From: an uncultured Cellvibrionales bacterium
GTDB lineage: Bacteria > Pseudomonadota > Gammaproteobacteria > Pseudomonadales > Porticoccaceae
Reading direction: 5' to 3'
Length of the DNA: 64,000 nucleotides
Assembly: GCA_913062605.1 (NCBI GenBank)
Contig: CAJXWQ010000004.1
Location: 1 to 64,000, forward strand
Position numbers and translations under genes: made by a program. Position 1 is the first letter of the stretch. Each line of letters begins with the position of its first letter. Positions 56,675-64,000 of this stretch are shown in pieces. Below the pieces are notes generated by a model, which worked only from the letters and a program-made list of their open reading frames with translations, had not been told where the DNA came from and searched no databases.

Positions 56675-56703
56675 TTGAAAAGTCAAAGCCCCGTCTGTAG
56701 AAT
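56675..56703 (+). promoter_or_regulatory. Sigma-70 promoter of rplM-rpsI
   Basis: TTGAAA (56675-56680), a 17-nt spacer and TAGAAT (56698-56703), followed by a GC-rich discriminator. The unit TTGAAAAGTC is duplicated just before (56663-56672 and 56675-56684), giving a second -35-like box 12 nt upstream. Confidence 0.75.
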
Positions 56704-56765
56704 GCGCCCTCCTTTTGGTAAGCCCCATTTGGTGGGAAGGCCCAAAATTTTTCAGGCAGGAAAAG

Positions 56766-57194
56766 ATGAAAACATTTAGCGCGAAGCCAGAGACCGTCCA
56801 GCACGACTGGTTTGTTATTGACGCAGCTGATCAGACGCTGGGTCGTTTGGCCGCCGGAATTGCTTCCCGTTTACGCGGTAAGCATAAGCCAGAATTCACG
56901 CCCCATGTTGATACCGGCGATTACATCGTGGTTATTAACGCCGAGAAAGTTCGTGTGACTGGCAATAAGGCAAAAAACAAAATTTACCATCACCACACCG
57001 GTTATCCGGGTGGGTTAAAATCTATTAGTTTTGAAAAACTGATCGACAAAGCTCCTGAGCGTGCCATCCAGGGTGCCGTTAAAGGCATGCTGCCTAAGGG
57101 CCCCCTTGGGAATGCTATGTTCACGAAACTGAAAGTCTACGCAGGCACTGAGCATCCACATACCGCTCAGCAGCCGCAAGAACTGAATATCTGA
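56766..57194 (+). CDS. rplM: 50S ribosomal protein L13
   Basis: Early-assembly 50S protein. The 142 residues start [20 protein letters not shown] and have the family signature [20 protein letters not shown]. The frame is open 17 codons upstream, but CAGGAAAAG before ATG 56766 and homology fix the start. Followed by rpsI after 13 nt. Confidence 0.99.
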   Translation: MKTFSAKPETVQHDWFVIDAADQTLGRLAAGIASRLRGKHKPEFTPHVDTGDYIVVINAEKVRVTGNKAKNKIYHHHTGYPGGLKSISFEKLIDKAPERAIQGAVKGMLPKGPLGNAMFTKLKVYAGTEHPHTAQQPQELNI

Positions 57195-57207
57195 CGGATA
57201 GTTAATT

Positions 57208-57600
57208 ATGGCAGACACTCAATACTATGGTACCGGGCGCCGCAAAACCTCATCAGCTAGGGTTTTTCTGGCCAGTGGTAGCGGTAATGTAACCGTTAAC
57301 AATCGCACTTTGGATCAATATTTCGGGCGTGAAGTAGCTCGTATGATCGTACGTCAGCCGTTAGAGCTTGTTGACGCTATCGAAAAGTTTGATCTGAAAA
57401 TCACCGTTGCCGGTGGTGGCAGTTTCGGCCAGGCTGGCGCAATTCGTCATGGCATTGCACGTGCACTGTTGCAGTATGACGAAACCCTGCGTAGCGCTCT
57501 GCGTAAAGCCGGGTTCTTGACTCGTGATGCTCGTGAAGTGGAGCGTAAGAAGGTTGGCTTGAAGAAAGCGCGTAAGCGTCCGCAGTTCTCCAAACGCTAA
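57208..57600 (+). CDS. rpsI: 30S ribosomal protein S9
   Basis: 30S head protein whose C-terminal tail touches P-site tRNA. The 130 residues include [39 protein letters not shown] and the basic end [12 protein letters not shown], with Arg as the last residue. Cotranscribed with rplM and followed by a strong terminator. Confidence 0.99.
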   Translation: MADTQYYGTGRRKTSSARVFLASGSGNVTVNNRTLDQYFGREVARMIVRQPLELVDAIEKFDLKITVAGGGSFGQAGAIRHGIARALLQYDETLRSALRKAGFLTRDAREVERKKVGLKKARKRPQFSKR

Positions 57601-57615
57601 CTTTTTCTCTGATCG

Positions 57616-57647
57616 AAAAAACCCGGCACTATTTGGCCGGGTTTTTT
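57616..57647 (+). terminator. Intrinsic terminator of rplM-rpsI
   Basis: A 12-bp stem AAAAAACCCGGC / GCCGGGTTTTTT with an 8-nt loop and a T-run, 16 nt past the rpsI stop. Confidence 0.93.
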
Positions 57648-57780
57648 ATTGCTTAAATACAAGATTATCCAATTCTTCCGAGCCCTCACCTTGTAAAAAA
57701 CCCCTGTGTTCTTTACTATTGCACGCCATTTTGTACACATAAAAAAATTTGCTAATCTTTGCTGTTAACGGGAGAACGTC

Positions 57781-58395
57781 ATGAGTAATGACGGTATTAA
57801 TCAGGGGCGTCGCCGCTTCCTGACAGGGGCCACCTGTGTGGTGGGCGCTGCTGGGGTAGTTGGGGCAGCCGTTCCTTTTGTCGGTTCCTGGAACCCAAGT
57901 GCCAAAGCGAAAGCTGCAGGTGCTCCGGTCAAGGCCAATATTTCTAGAATTGAACCTGGTCAGATGGTGACATATGAGTGGCGTGGTAAGCCCGTCTATG
58001 TCGTCCGTCGTACAGCTGAAAGTCTGAAAACTCTGGAGGAAGGGATATCGGAAGGAGTTTTAAGAGATCCATCCTCGGCCAAGGCAAAACAGCCTGCTTA
58101 TGTGAGTGGTACTCACCGGGCAATGGAGGGTAAGGAAGAATACCTCGTTGTTGTTGGGCTTTGTACGCATCTGGGTTGCGCGCCAATGTATCGCCCAGAA
58201 GTAGGAGCTGAAGATTTGAGCACCAGCGATACTGCTTGGATGGGCGGATTTTTCTGTCCTTGTCACGGCTCTAAGTTCGATCTTTCTGGTCGAGTTTTTT
58301 CCGGTGTTCCGGCACCGACCAATCTTGATGTTCCTCCATACTCCTATGAGAGTGATGGTGTGATAGTCATTGGTGTAGATCAGGAGGCCGGCTAA
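57781..58395 (+). CDS. petA: Ubiquinol-cytochrome c reductase Rieske iron-sulfur subunit
   Basis: High-potential 2Fe-2S subunit of the bc1 complex, exported by the Tat path. The 204 residues have a Tat signal/anchor QGRRRFLTGATCVVGAAG near the N-terminus, then the Rieske cluster motifs CTHLGCAP and CPCHGSKFD, each with one Cys/His pair. Its stop overlaps the next start by 1 nt (TAATG), so petA and the cytochrome b/c1 gene are translationally coupled. Confidence 0.98.
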   Translation: MSNDGINQGRRRFLTGATCVVGAAGVVGAAVPFVGSWNPSAKAKAAGAPVKANISRIEPGQMVTYEWRGKPVYVVRRTAESLKTLEEGISEGVLRDPSSAKAKQPAYVSGTHRAMEGKEEYLVVVGLCTHLGCAPMYRPEVGAEDLSTSDTAWMGGFFCPCHGSKFDLSGRVFSGVPAPTNLDVPPYSYESDGVIVIGVDQEAG

Positions 58396-60428
58396 TGAAA
58401 ATGTTGATATCATTTCGTGATTGGGTAGATGCTCGGATGCCGATTATGAAGGCATGGAATACTCATATGGCTGAGTATTACGCTCCGAAAAACTTCAATT
58501 TCTGGTATTTCTTCGGCGTGCTGTCGATGATTGTGCTGGTGATACAGTTGATATCCGGCATCTGGCTGTTGATGAGCTTTCAGGGTTCAGCTGAGACAGC
58601 TTTTTCTTCAGTTGAGTACATCATGCGTGATGTGGATTACGGCTGGATTATTCGATACATGCACTCTACCGGTGCCTCTGCCTTCTTTATCGTGGTCTAT
58701 CTACATATGTTCCGTGGTTTGATCTACGGTTCTTATAAGCCACCACGTGAGTTAGTGTGGATTTTTGGTATGACCATCTATGTGGCACTGATGGCAGAAG
58801 CCTTCCTTGGTTATGTGTTGCCATGGGGCCAGATGTCTTTCTGGGGCGCTCAGGTGATTATTTCCCTGTTCGGTGCTATTCCGGTGGTGGGTGAAGATAT
58901 TGTGCAATGGGTGCGTGGTGATTACCTGATTTCAGGTATTACTTTAAACCGCTTTATGTCTTTACACGTGGTTGCTGTACCAATCGTTTTGTTGGCCTTG
59001 GTTTTCCTGCATATTGTTGCGCTCCATGAGGTGGGTTCAAATAACCCCGATGGTGTTGAAATCAAGAAGAATAAGGACGCAAATGGTATCCCTCTCGATG
59101 GTATACCTTTCCACCCTTACTATACCGTTCACGACATTGTGCCGATTGTGGTGTTCCTGTTTGTGTTCTGTTTCATTATGTTCTTCATGCCAGAAATGAA
59201 TGGTTATTTCCTTGAGCATGCGAACTTTGAAATTGCGAACCCGTTGAAAACCCCTGAGCATATTGCGCCTGTTTGGTACTTTACGCCCTTTTATTCCATG
59301 TTGAGGGCGGTGCCAGATAAGCTTGCGGGCTTTGCGGTGATGGGGGCAGCAATTGCGATTATGTTTGTATTGCCTTGGCTGGATCGTAGCCCCGTGAAGT
59401 CTATACGCTATAAAGGCACCTTTAGTCGAGTAGCTGTACTGGTATTCGCGGCCTCATTTATCATTCTTGGTGTGCTCGGTGTGAAATCACCAACACCAGA
59501 GCGTACGCTGTTGGCGCAAATCTGTGCAGTCCTGTATTTCTTGTTCTTCTTGGCAATGCCGATCTGGACAAGCAGGGAGAAAACTAAGCCTGAGCCTGCT
59601 CGAGTGACGATGAACGGAGGTATGGGCTTCTGGAAGGCGCTGATGGCACTCTTTGTTGTGCTCTTCCTGGCATGGGCGCCGTTGAAAGCTGTAGGTTCTG
59701 AGTCCAATTTTGACTGTGGAACCATCCACTGTGACGAATTTGAAGCGGATCTAGGTGATAAGCCTTCCCTGCAGCATGGTGCTCAGTTGTTTGTGAACTA
59801 CTGCATGGGTTGTCACTCTGCCAAGTACTCTCGTTGGGAGCGGGTTGCTACTGACCTGAAAATCCCTGCAGGCTTGGCGATGGACAACCTGGTGCTTGCC
59901 AACCAAAAAATTGGCAGCTTGATGGATATCTCCATGCCAGCTGACAATGCTAAACAATGGTTTGGTGCGGCTCCCCCCGATCTGACGCTGGTTGCTCGTG
60001 CGCGTTCTCCCGAGTGGCTGTATACCTATCTGCGCAATTTTTATGTAGATCCAACGCGTTCAGTGGGTGTGAATAATAAGGTGTTCAAAGATGTGGGCAT
60101 GCCCCATGCGATGCTTGACCTTCAAGGTTTGCAGGCTTGTGCGCCTGGTCCTGTCTTGGCTCATAATGGTGGCATCAAACGCGACCCTTTAACTCGCGAA
60201 GAAATTCTGGAAGATGATTGCGGCCGTTACACTCTGATCCAAGAAGGCAGTTTGTCTCCTGAAGAGTATGATGAAGCAGTTTTTGATCTGGTAAACTTCC
60301 TGACTTACGTTGCTGAGCCAATGGCTGAAGACCGTAAGCGTATTGGTATCTACACGTTGCTCTTCCTCGCCTTCCTGTTTATCTGGGTATGGTTACTAAA
60401 TCGTGAATACTGGAAAGATATTCACTAA
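58395..60428 (+). CDS. Fused cytochrome b / cytochrome c1 of the bc1 complex
   Basis: One 677-codon frame encodes both integral subunits. Residues 1 to about 400 are cytochrome b with eight membrane helices; heme ligands lie in HSTGASAFFIVVYLHM and SLHVVAVPIVLLALVFLH, and the Qo motif is PEHIAPVWYFTP (PEWY-type). From about 417 there is a signal-like segment MALFVVLFLAWAPLKAVGS, then cytochrome c1 with heme site NYCMGCHSAKYSR, axial-Met region and a C-terminal anchor (LLFLAFLFIWVWLLNREYW). Relatives usually have separate petB and petC. A ribosome-site-like GGAAGG (59632-59637) stands 5 nt before ATG 59643. The join may be a polyprotein cleaved by signal peptidase, as in Bradyrhizobium FbcH, or may allow internal starts. 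Confidence 0.93.
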   Translation: MKMLISFRDWVDARMPIMKAWNTHMAEYYAPKNFNFWYFFGVLSMIVLVIQLISGIWLLMSFQGSAETAFSSVEYIMRDVDYGWIIRYMHSTGASAFFIVVYLHMFRGLIYGSYKPPRELVWIFGMTIYVALMAEAFLGYVLPWGQMSFWGAQVIISLFGAIPVVGEDIVQWVRGDYLISGITLNRFMSLHVVAVPIVLLALVFLHIVALHEVGSNNPDGVEIKKNKDANGIPLDGIPFHPYYTVHDIVPIVVFLFVFCFIMFFMPEMNGYFLEHANFEIANPLKTPEHIAPVWYFTPFYSMLRAVPDKLAGFAVMGAAIAIMFVLPWLDRSPVKSIRYKGTFSRVAVLVFAASFIILGVLGVKSPTPERTLLAQICAVLYFLFFLAMPIWTSREKTKPEPARVTMNGGMGFWKALMALFVVLFLAWAPLKAVGSESNFDCGTIHCDEFEADLGDKPSLQHGAQLFVNYCMGCHSAKYSRWERVATDLKIPAGLAMDNLVLANQKIGSLMDISMPADNAKQWFGAAPPDLTLVARARSPEWLYTYLRNFYVDPTRSVGVNNKVFKDVGMPHAMLDLQGLQACAPGPVLAHNGGIKRDPLTREEILEDDCGRYTLIQEGSLSPEEYDEAVFDLVNFLTYVAEPMAEDRKRIGIYTLLFLAFLFIWVWLLNREYWKDIH

Positions 60429-60437
60429 TTGCTATGG

Positions 60438-60460
60438 GGGTGGCTGGATAGCAGCCACCC
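60438..60460 (+). terminator. Hairpin between petBC and sspA
   Basis: A nine-base stem GGGTGGCTG / CAGCCACCC with loop GATAG lies just past the petBC stop. No T-run follows, so it may be a 3' stabiliser or weak terminator. Confidence 0.4.
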
Positions 60461-60493
60461 ATCTAACTCCATCATCAATCTTGAGGTTTCAAT

Positions 60494-61120
60494 ATGGGGG
60501 TTGTTGCAAAACGATCTTCCATGACATTTTATTCTGACCCTAGTTGTCATTACAGTCACCGGGTTCGTATTGTCTTGGCGGAAAAAGGGGTTACTGTTGA
60601 CATCGAAAACATCGATGACAAGGTAATACCTGAAGAAGTTCTAGAAATTAACCCTTATGCCTCATTGCCAACTCTGGTTGATAGGGACTTGGCTTTGTAT
60701 GAAACCAAAGTGATGATGGAATATCTGGATGAGAGATTTCCACACCCACCATTATTGCCTGTTTATCCGGTAGCGAGAGCATTAAGTCGTCAATTTATGC
60801 ACCGGATTGAAAAAGATTGTTGTATTCAGGTAGACAAAATTCTCAGTGATGAAAGTAGTAAAGGTGCTGAGGAGGCGCGGAAGGAGTTGCGGGACAGCCT
60901 TGTGAGTATCGCCCCTATCTTCACTGAGCTGCCGTACTTTATGAGCGAAGATTTTACTTTGGTAGATTGCTGTCTAGGGCCCATCTTGTGGCGGTTATCC
61001 AGTCTGGGTATTAAGCTTCCAAATAATCGCCAGACTAAGCCGTTGCACGATTACATGCAGCGTTTGTTTGAGCGGGAATCATTTCAGGAAAGCTTGTCCG
61101 AACTGGAAAAAGAAATGTAG
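60494..61120 (+). CDS. sspA: Stringent starvation protein A
   Basis: GST-fold, RNA-polymerase-associated protein that helps survival under starvation. The 208 residues have the thioredoxin-like part ([20 protein letters not shown], with the family PHY-like surface shown here as SHRVRI) and [20 protein letters not shown], then the helical domain. GAGG at 60483-60486 precedes the start. It follows the bc1 genes as in Pseudomonas and E. coli relatives. Confidence 0.95.
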   Translation: MGVVAKRSSMTFYSDPSCHYSHRVRIVLAEKGVTVDIENIDDKVIPEEVLEINPYASLPTLVDRDLALYETKVMMEYLDERFPHPPLLPVYPVARALSRQFMHRIEKDCCIQVDKILSDESSKGAEEARKELRDSLVSIAPIFTELPYFMSEDFTLVDCCLGPILWRLSSLGIKLPNNRQTKPLHDYMQRLFERESFQESLSELEKEM

Positions 61121-61148
61121 ACCTAATCTCGACCAATAAAGTGGTAAT

Positions 61149-61179
61149 AAAAAAAGGGGCATATAAGGTCCCTTTTTTT
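61149..61179 (+). terminator. Intrinsic terminator between sspA and sspB
   Basis: Ten-base stem AAAAAAAGGG / CCCTTTTTTT with an 11-nt loop, directly after the sspA stop (61120). It should reduce read-through from sspA into sspB. Confidence 0.8.
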
Positions 61180-61221
61180 GTAGAATGCCACTCGGGAAAT
61201 ATGAGACCTGATACCGCCCAC

Positions 61222-61659
61222 ATGAAAATGACATCAAACAGACCTTATTTGATTCGCGCTTTTTACGACTGGATTGTCGAAAATGAGTGTACGCCATATT
61301 TGGCTGTTGATGCTTTTTTTCCTGGTGTAGAAGTGCCTCAGGAGCATGTGGATGATGGACAGATAGTATTGAACCTTGTGCCACGAGCCATAACTGGGCT
61401 GGTGATGAACAATACAGAAATTTCTTTTAGTACTCGTTTTGGTGGGATTCCTAGTGCGATTAGGTTGCCCATCCAATCAGTCATGGGGATTTATGCCCGG
61501 GAAAATGGCCAGGGAATGATTTTCCAGCCAGAGGATTCCAGTGGGCCAGAGCCCGTAGGGCCAGCACCAGTTAAGTCGGTGTCACCCTCAGATGTCCCGC
61601 CAAAAGGTGGAGGTTCTCGTGAAACTAGCAAGAAACCCTCCTTGAGAGTGGTTAAATAG
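61222..61659 (+). CDS. sspB: ClpXP protease specificity-enhancing factor SspB
   Basis: Adaptor that tethers ssrA-tagged proteins and anti-sigma fragments to ClpXP. The folded part (about residues 4-110 from ATG 61222) has RPYLIRAFYDWIVENECTPY, GQIVLNLVPRAITGLVMNNT and FGGIPSAIRLPIQSVMGIYA. It ends with a flexible Pro/Ser-rich tail and a terminal basic ClpX-binding motif (KKPSLRVVK). The frame opens at GTG 61141, before the terminator, but the conserved N-terminus (MTSNRPYLIRAF) lies at 61222/61228; the ATG is not exactly fixed. Confidence 0.92.
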   Translation: MKMTSNRPYLIRAFYDWIVENECTPYLAVDAFFPGVEVPQEHVDDGQIVLNLVPRAITGLVMNNTEISFSTRFGGIPSAIRLPIQSVMGIYARENGQGMIFQPEDSSGPEPVGPAPVKSVSPSDVPPKGGGSRETSKKPSLRVVK

Positions 61660-61670
61660 AGGATAGAGTT

Positions 61671-62849
61671 ATGTCAGATCCAATTGTAATTGTCGGAATG
61701 GCGCGAACGCCTATTGGTAGCATGCAGGGTCAGTTTGACGGAGTGCCTTCAACAGAATTGGGTGCAGCAGCGATCAAGGCTGCTGTGGAGCGTGCAGGTG
61801 TTTCTCCAGAGAAGATAGGTTCTGTTGATATGGGCTGCTGCCTAACTGCTGGCTTGCGGCAGGCTCCTGCTAGACAGGCTGCATTGGGTGCAGGGCTTCC
61901 TACTAGTGTTGGTGCTACTACACTGAACAAGGTGTGTGGTTCTGGTATGAAAGCTGCTATGAATGCCTGGGATAGCTTGTCATTGGGGCATGTAGATGTT
62001 GCTGTTGCTGGCGGTATGGAAAGTATGACCAATGCGCCTTATCTGATGCTTCAGGGACGTGGTGGTTATCGTTTTGGTGATGCCAAGATTTTTGATCATA
62101 TGACGATGGATGGTTTGGAGGATGCCTACACAGCTGGTGCCATGGGCTTATTTGCCGAGCAGTGTGTTGATAAATATGGATTTACTCGTGAAGAGCAGGA
62201 TGCTTTTGCTATTACTTCTCTTGAGAGAGCGAAAAAAGCCATTGCAGAAGGTAAATTTGAGAATGAGATCACCCCGTTTACTGTGAAAAGTCGACGTGGT
62301 GATGTTGTGTGTGATACTGATGAGCAGCCAGGAAAGGGTAATCCTGAAAAAATCCCAAAAATGAGGCCAGCCTTTAAAAAGGATGGTTCTGTTACTGCGG
62401 CTAACGCCAGCTCCATTAGTGATGGTGCAGCCGCGTTAGTATTAACGCGTTTATCGGTAGCCGAAGAGCTGGGCCTCAAGCCGCTGGCTAAAATTTGTGC
62501 TCATACTACCAATTCTCACGAGCCTGAGTGGTTTACCACAGCCCCAGTAGGGGCCATCCAGAAATTATTGGAAAAGGTAAGCTGGTCAAAAGATGACGTT
62601 GATTTGTATGAAATTAATGAGGCGTTTGCCACCGTCACTATGGCGGCGATGAAGGAGCTCGACTTACCCCATGAAAAGGTCAATGTTCATGGCGGAGCTT
62701 GTGCCTTGGGCCACCCAATTGGTGCTTCTGGTGCACGTATTATTGTTACGTTACTGTCGGCTATGCAGACTTATAATAAAGCGAAAGGCGTTGCGGGTAT
62801 CTGCATCGGTGGAGGGGAAGCCACAGCAGTTGCTTTAGAGTTGATGTGA
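61671..62849 (+). CDS. Acetyl-CoA acetyltransferase (thiolase)
   Basis: Condenses two acetyl-CoA to acetoacetyl-CoA, or the reverse. The 392 residues have the nucleophile LNKVCGSGMKAAMNAWDSL, the NEAFATVTMAAM His/Asn region and the C-terminal GGACALGHPIGASGARIIVT and CIGGGEATAVALEL. It starts 11 nt after sspB and ends with its own terminator. In Pseudomonas sspB is followed by the BON-domain gene, so this gene appears as an insertion at an otherwise conserved locus. Substrate range beyond acetoacetyl-CoA cannot be told. Confidence 0.93.
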   Translation: MSDPIVIVGMARTPIGSMQGQFDGVPSTELGAAAIKAAVERAGVSPEKIGSVDMGCCLTAGLRQAPARQAALGAGLPTSVGATTLNKVCGSGMKAAMNAWDSLSLGHVDVAVAGGMESMTNAPYLMLQGRGGYRFGDAKIFDHMTMDGLEDAYTAGAMGLFAEQCVDKYGFTREEQDAFAITSLERAKKAIAEGKFENEITPFTVKSRRGDVVCDTDEQPGKGNPEKIPKMRPAFKKDGSVTAANASSISDGAAALVLTRLSVAEELGLKPLAKICAHTTNSHEPEWFTTAPVGAIQKLLEKVSWSKDDVDLYEINEAFATVTMAAMKELDLPHEKVNVHGGACALGHPIGASGARIIVTLLSAMQTYNKAKGVAGICIGGGEATAVALELM

Positions 62850-62881
62850 TCAATCATTGTTAGACTAAATATCTAGTCAAT

Positions 62882-62913
62882 AAAAAACCGGCCCTATCCA
62901 AAGCCGGTTTTTT
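62882..62913. terminator. Bidirectional terminator between thiolase and dolP
   Basis: An eleven-base stem AAAAAACCGGC / GCCGGTTTTTT with a 10-nt loop, T- and A-runs on both sides, between convergent stop codons (62849 and 62930). Confidence 0.9.
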
Positions 62914-62929
62914 TACATCTGATTATTTG

Positions 62930-63502
62930 TTAATCGATATATTCAAACACCTTTACCACTCGTTTTACCCCGCGGGTGTTGCTGGCAATCTGTGCGGCCT
63001 TATCGGCAGTGCTATGGGTCACTAAGCCCAGTAGGTAGACGATGCTATCTTCGGTCACTACCTTGACGGTGGTTGATTTCATGTTTCTTTCGGCAACCAG
63101 CTTGGCTTTTACTTTACTGGATAGCCATGTGTCTCTACTGCGTGCAATGAAGGAGGATTTTTTCCGTGCCTGTAGTTCATTGTGTACCTGCCGAACGCCT
63201 CTGAAGTTTCTTGCCTCATTCCCTGCCACAGTCCGCACCTTGGTTGTGGGCACTTCCCCTGTCAGGAGTATCACGCCGTTATAGGCATTGATATTGATAT
63301 GCGCGTGTTCTAGGTCTGGGTGGGCTTTCTTGATATTGACGCCGATCAGGGTTTCTAGCTGCCAGTCGTCAATATCAGTCCCAATAGAGGTGTCAGTGGG
63401 ATCCGGTTGAATCGGTTCGTCGGTGGTGGCGTGGATAATATTGGTGCAGCCAGCCAGAGTGACACTGCAGAGTAATAGCAGAACTGTCAGTCGTGGCAAC
63501 AT
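62930..63502 (-). CDS. dolP: Outer-membrane lipoprotein DolP (two BON domains)
   Basis: Outer-membrane lipoprotein that supports envelope integrity and BAM function. The 190-residue precursor has a lipobox in LLLLCSVTLAGC (Cys about 18) and two BON domains: about 45-115 (DDWQLETLIGVNIKKAHPDL, INAYNGVILLTGEVP) and 120-187 (DTWLSSKVKAKLVAERNMKS, VYLLGLVTHSTADKAAQIAS). Its start overlaps the upstream diaA stop by 1 nt. The pair diaA-dolP is conserved in gammaproteobacteria. Confidence 0.95.
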   Translation of the reverse strand: MLPRLTVLLLLCSVTLAGCTNIIHATTDEPIQPDPTDTSIGTDIDDWQLETLIGVNIKKAHPDLEHAHININAYNGVILLTGEVPTTKVRTVAGNEARNFRGVRQVHNELQARKKSSFIARSRDTWLSSKVKAKLVAERNMKSTTVKVVTEDSIVYLLGLVTHSTADKAAQIASNTRGVKRVVKVFEYID

Positions 63503-64000
63503 TAGGGTGTCCCTCCAAATAATTGTCGATCAATGAGTTCGCAGAGACAAAATAGGCTGAGCATATGGATTTCGCTAACTCTGTGTCGGTCATCATTGTC
63601 GACTTGTATTTCGATATCGTCTCCACTTAAAAGTGCGGAAAGGTCCACATCTCCAGACCCGGTGAAGCCTATCACTGACATGGACCGATCATGTGCGGTG
63701 TGTATGGCTTGTACAAGATTACTGGGGTTTGTCCCATTGCTAAAGATGACCAGCAAGTCCCCGGGCAGCCCCAGTGTGCGAACCTGTTTACTGAATACTT
63801 CACTGACACTATGGTGATGGCCAATTGCTGTAATGGTGGCTGAGTTACTGTTAAGACTGATGGCAGGAAAACCGGGCCGTTCAAGCTTGTACTGAAGCAT
63901 CAGTGACTGGGTGAACATATTGGAAAGAGAGGCAGACAGGCCGTTGCCACAGCAAAGAATTTTGTGTTCTTGAAGTAATTGTTGAACAACCCGAGAGCTA
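63502..64000 (-). CDS. diaA: DnaA initiator-associating protein DiaA (SIS domain), partial at right edge
   Basis: The frame is open to the right edge; the N-terminal stretch of about 30 residues is outside. The visible 165 residues show a SIS sugar-isomerase-like fold: ILCCGNGLSASLSNMFTQSL, GLPGDLLVIFSNGTNPSNLV and MSVIGFTGSGDVDLSALLSG. DiaA binds DnaA and times replication start; GmhA, a related enzyme, is the alternative reading. The dolP neighbour supports DiaA. The usual GxGGSA loop reads GNGLSAS here. Confidence 0.88.
   Translation of the reverse strand, partial: SSRVVQQLLQEHKILCCGNGLSASLSNMFTQSLMLQYKLERPGFPAISLNSNSATITAIGHHHSVSEVFSKQVRTLGLPGDLLVIFSNGTNPSNLVQAIHTAHDRSMSVIGFTGSGDVDLSALLSGDDIEIQVDNDDRHRVSEIHMLSLFCLCELIDRQLFGGTP

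Overview
The window is a chromosomal segment of a gammaproteobacterium with roughly half G+C. Gene order closely follows the core-genome order of Pseudomonas and marine relatives: gpmI-envC-ctpA facing rhodanese-grxC-secB; ntrBC / DUF4124 / glnA / thiI / typA; lpt-rpoN-ptsN-rapZ-ptsO; murA-hisGDC-degS; zapE-rplM-rpsI-petABC-sspAB-dolP-diaA. A marine member of the Cellvibrionales/Spongiibacteraceae type is a reasonable guess, but this is inference. I see no rRNA, tRNA, CRISPR array, insertion sequence, integrase or phage gene. The window is almost entirely housekeeping.

Layout. 1-7.8 kb: a LemA/GIDE membrane pair (the GIDE gene is cut by the left edge), a secreted basic repeat protein, glycerol kinase, a DUF1456 protein, a stand-alone helicase-associated-repeat protein and the ABC-F factor EttA. 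7.0-11.5 kb: a GntR/FadR-type regulator diverging from a fused isobutyryl-CoA mutase (icmF), with an ideal GntR palindrome inside the icmF promoter. 11.6-21.5 kb: glyA, then a long forward run nrdR-ribD-ribE-ribB(X)-ribH-nusB-thiL-pgpA-aspartic protease-ribA-hisF (riboflavin synthesis plus passengers). 21.5-27.5 kb: a DUF6316 gene, ctpA-envC-gpmI on the minus strand and rhodanese-grxC-secB on the plus strand.

27.5-36.2 kb is a nitrogen-control region: ntrC-ntrB, a DUF4124 gene and glnA on the minus strand, then thiI and typA. Both ntrB and glnA have recognisable sigma-54 promoters (GG-N10-GC) with upstream NtrC palindromes. The sigma-54 gene rpoN and the nitrogen PTS genes ptsN and ptsO lie at 40-43 kb. 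36-48 kb: tag, pip, and one long minus-strand block yrbG-kdsD-kdsC-lptC-lptA-lptB-rpoN-hpf-ptsN-rapZ-ptsO-mgtE-darP covering LPS export, KDO synthesis, nitrogen PTS and Mg2+ transport. 48-53.4 kb: a mla locus reduced to mlaC, then ibaG, murA and hisG-hisD-hisC. 53.5-64 kb: degS/algW, zapG, zapE, rplM-rpsI, a Rieske gene followed by a cytochrome b/c1 gene fused into one 677-codon frame, sspA, sspB, a thiolase, and the dolP-diaA pair (diaA cut by the right edge).

Most notable: the petB-petC fusion with a possible internal restart; the orphan mlaC lacking mlaF, mlaE, mlaD and mlaB; the sigma-54/NtrC circuit readable from DNA at both ntrB and glnA; the GntR operator at icmF; a RibB with a dead RibA-like half beside an intact RibA; and two little-known small proteins (helicase-associated repeats; LDRKGDRI repeats). 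No clearly novel multi-gene system was found.
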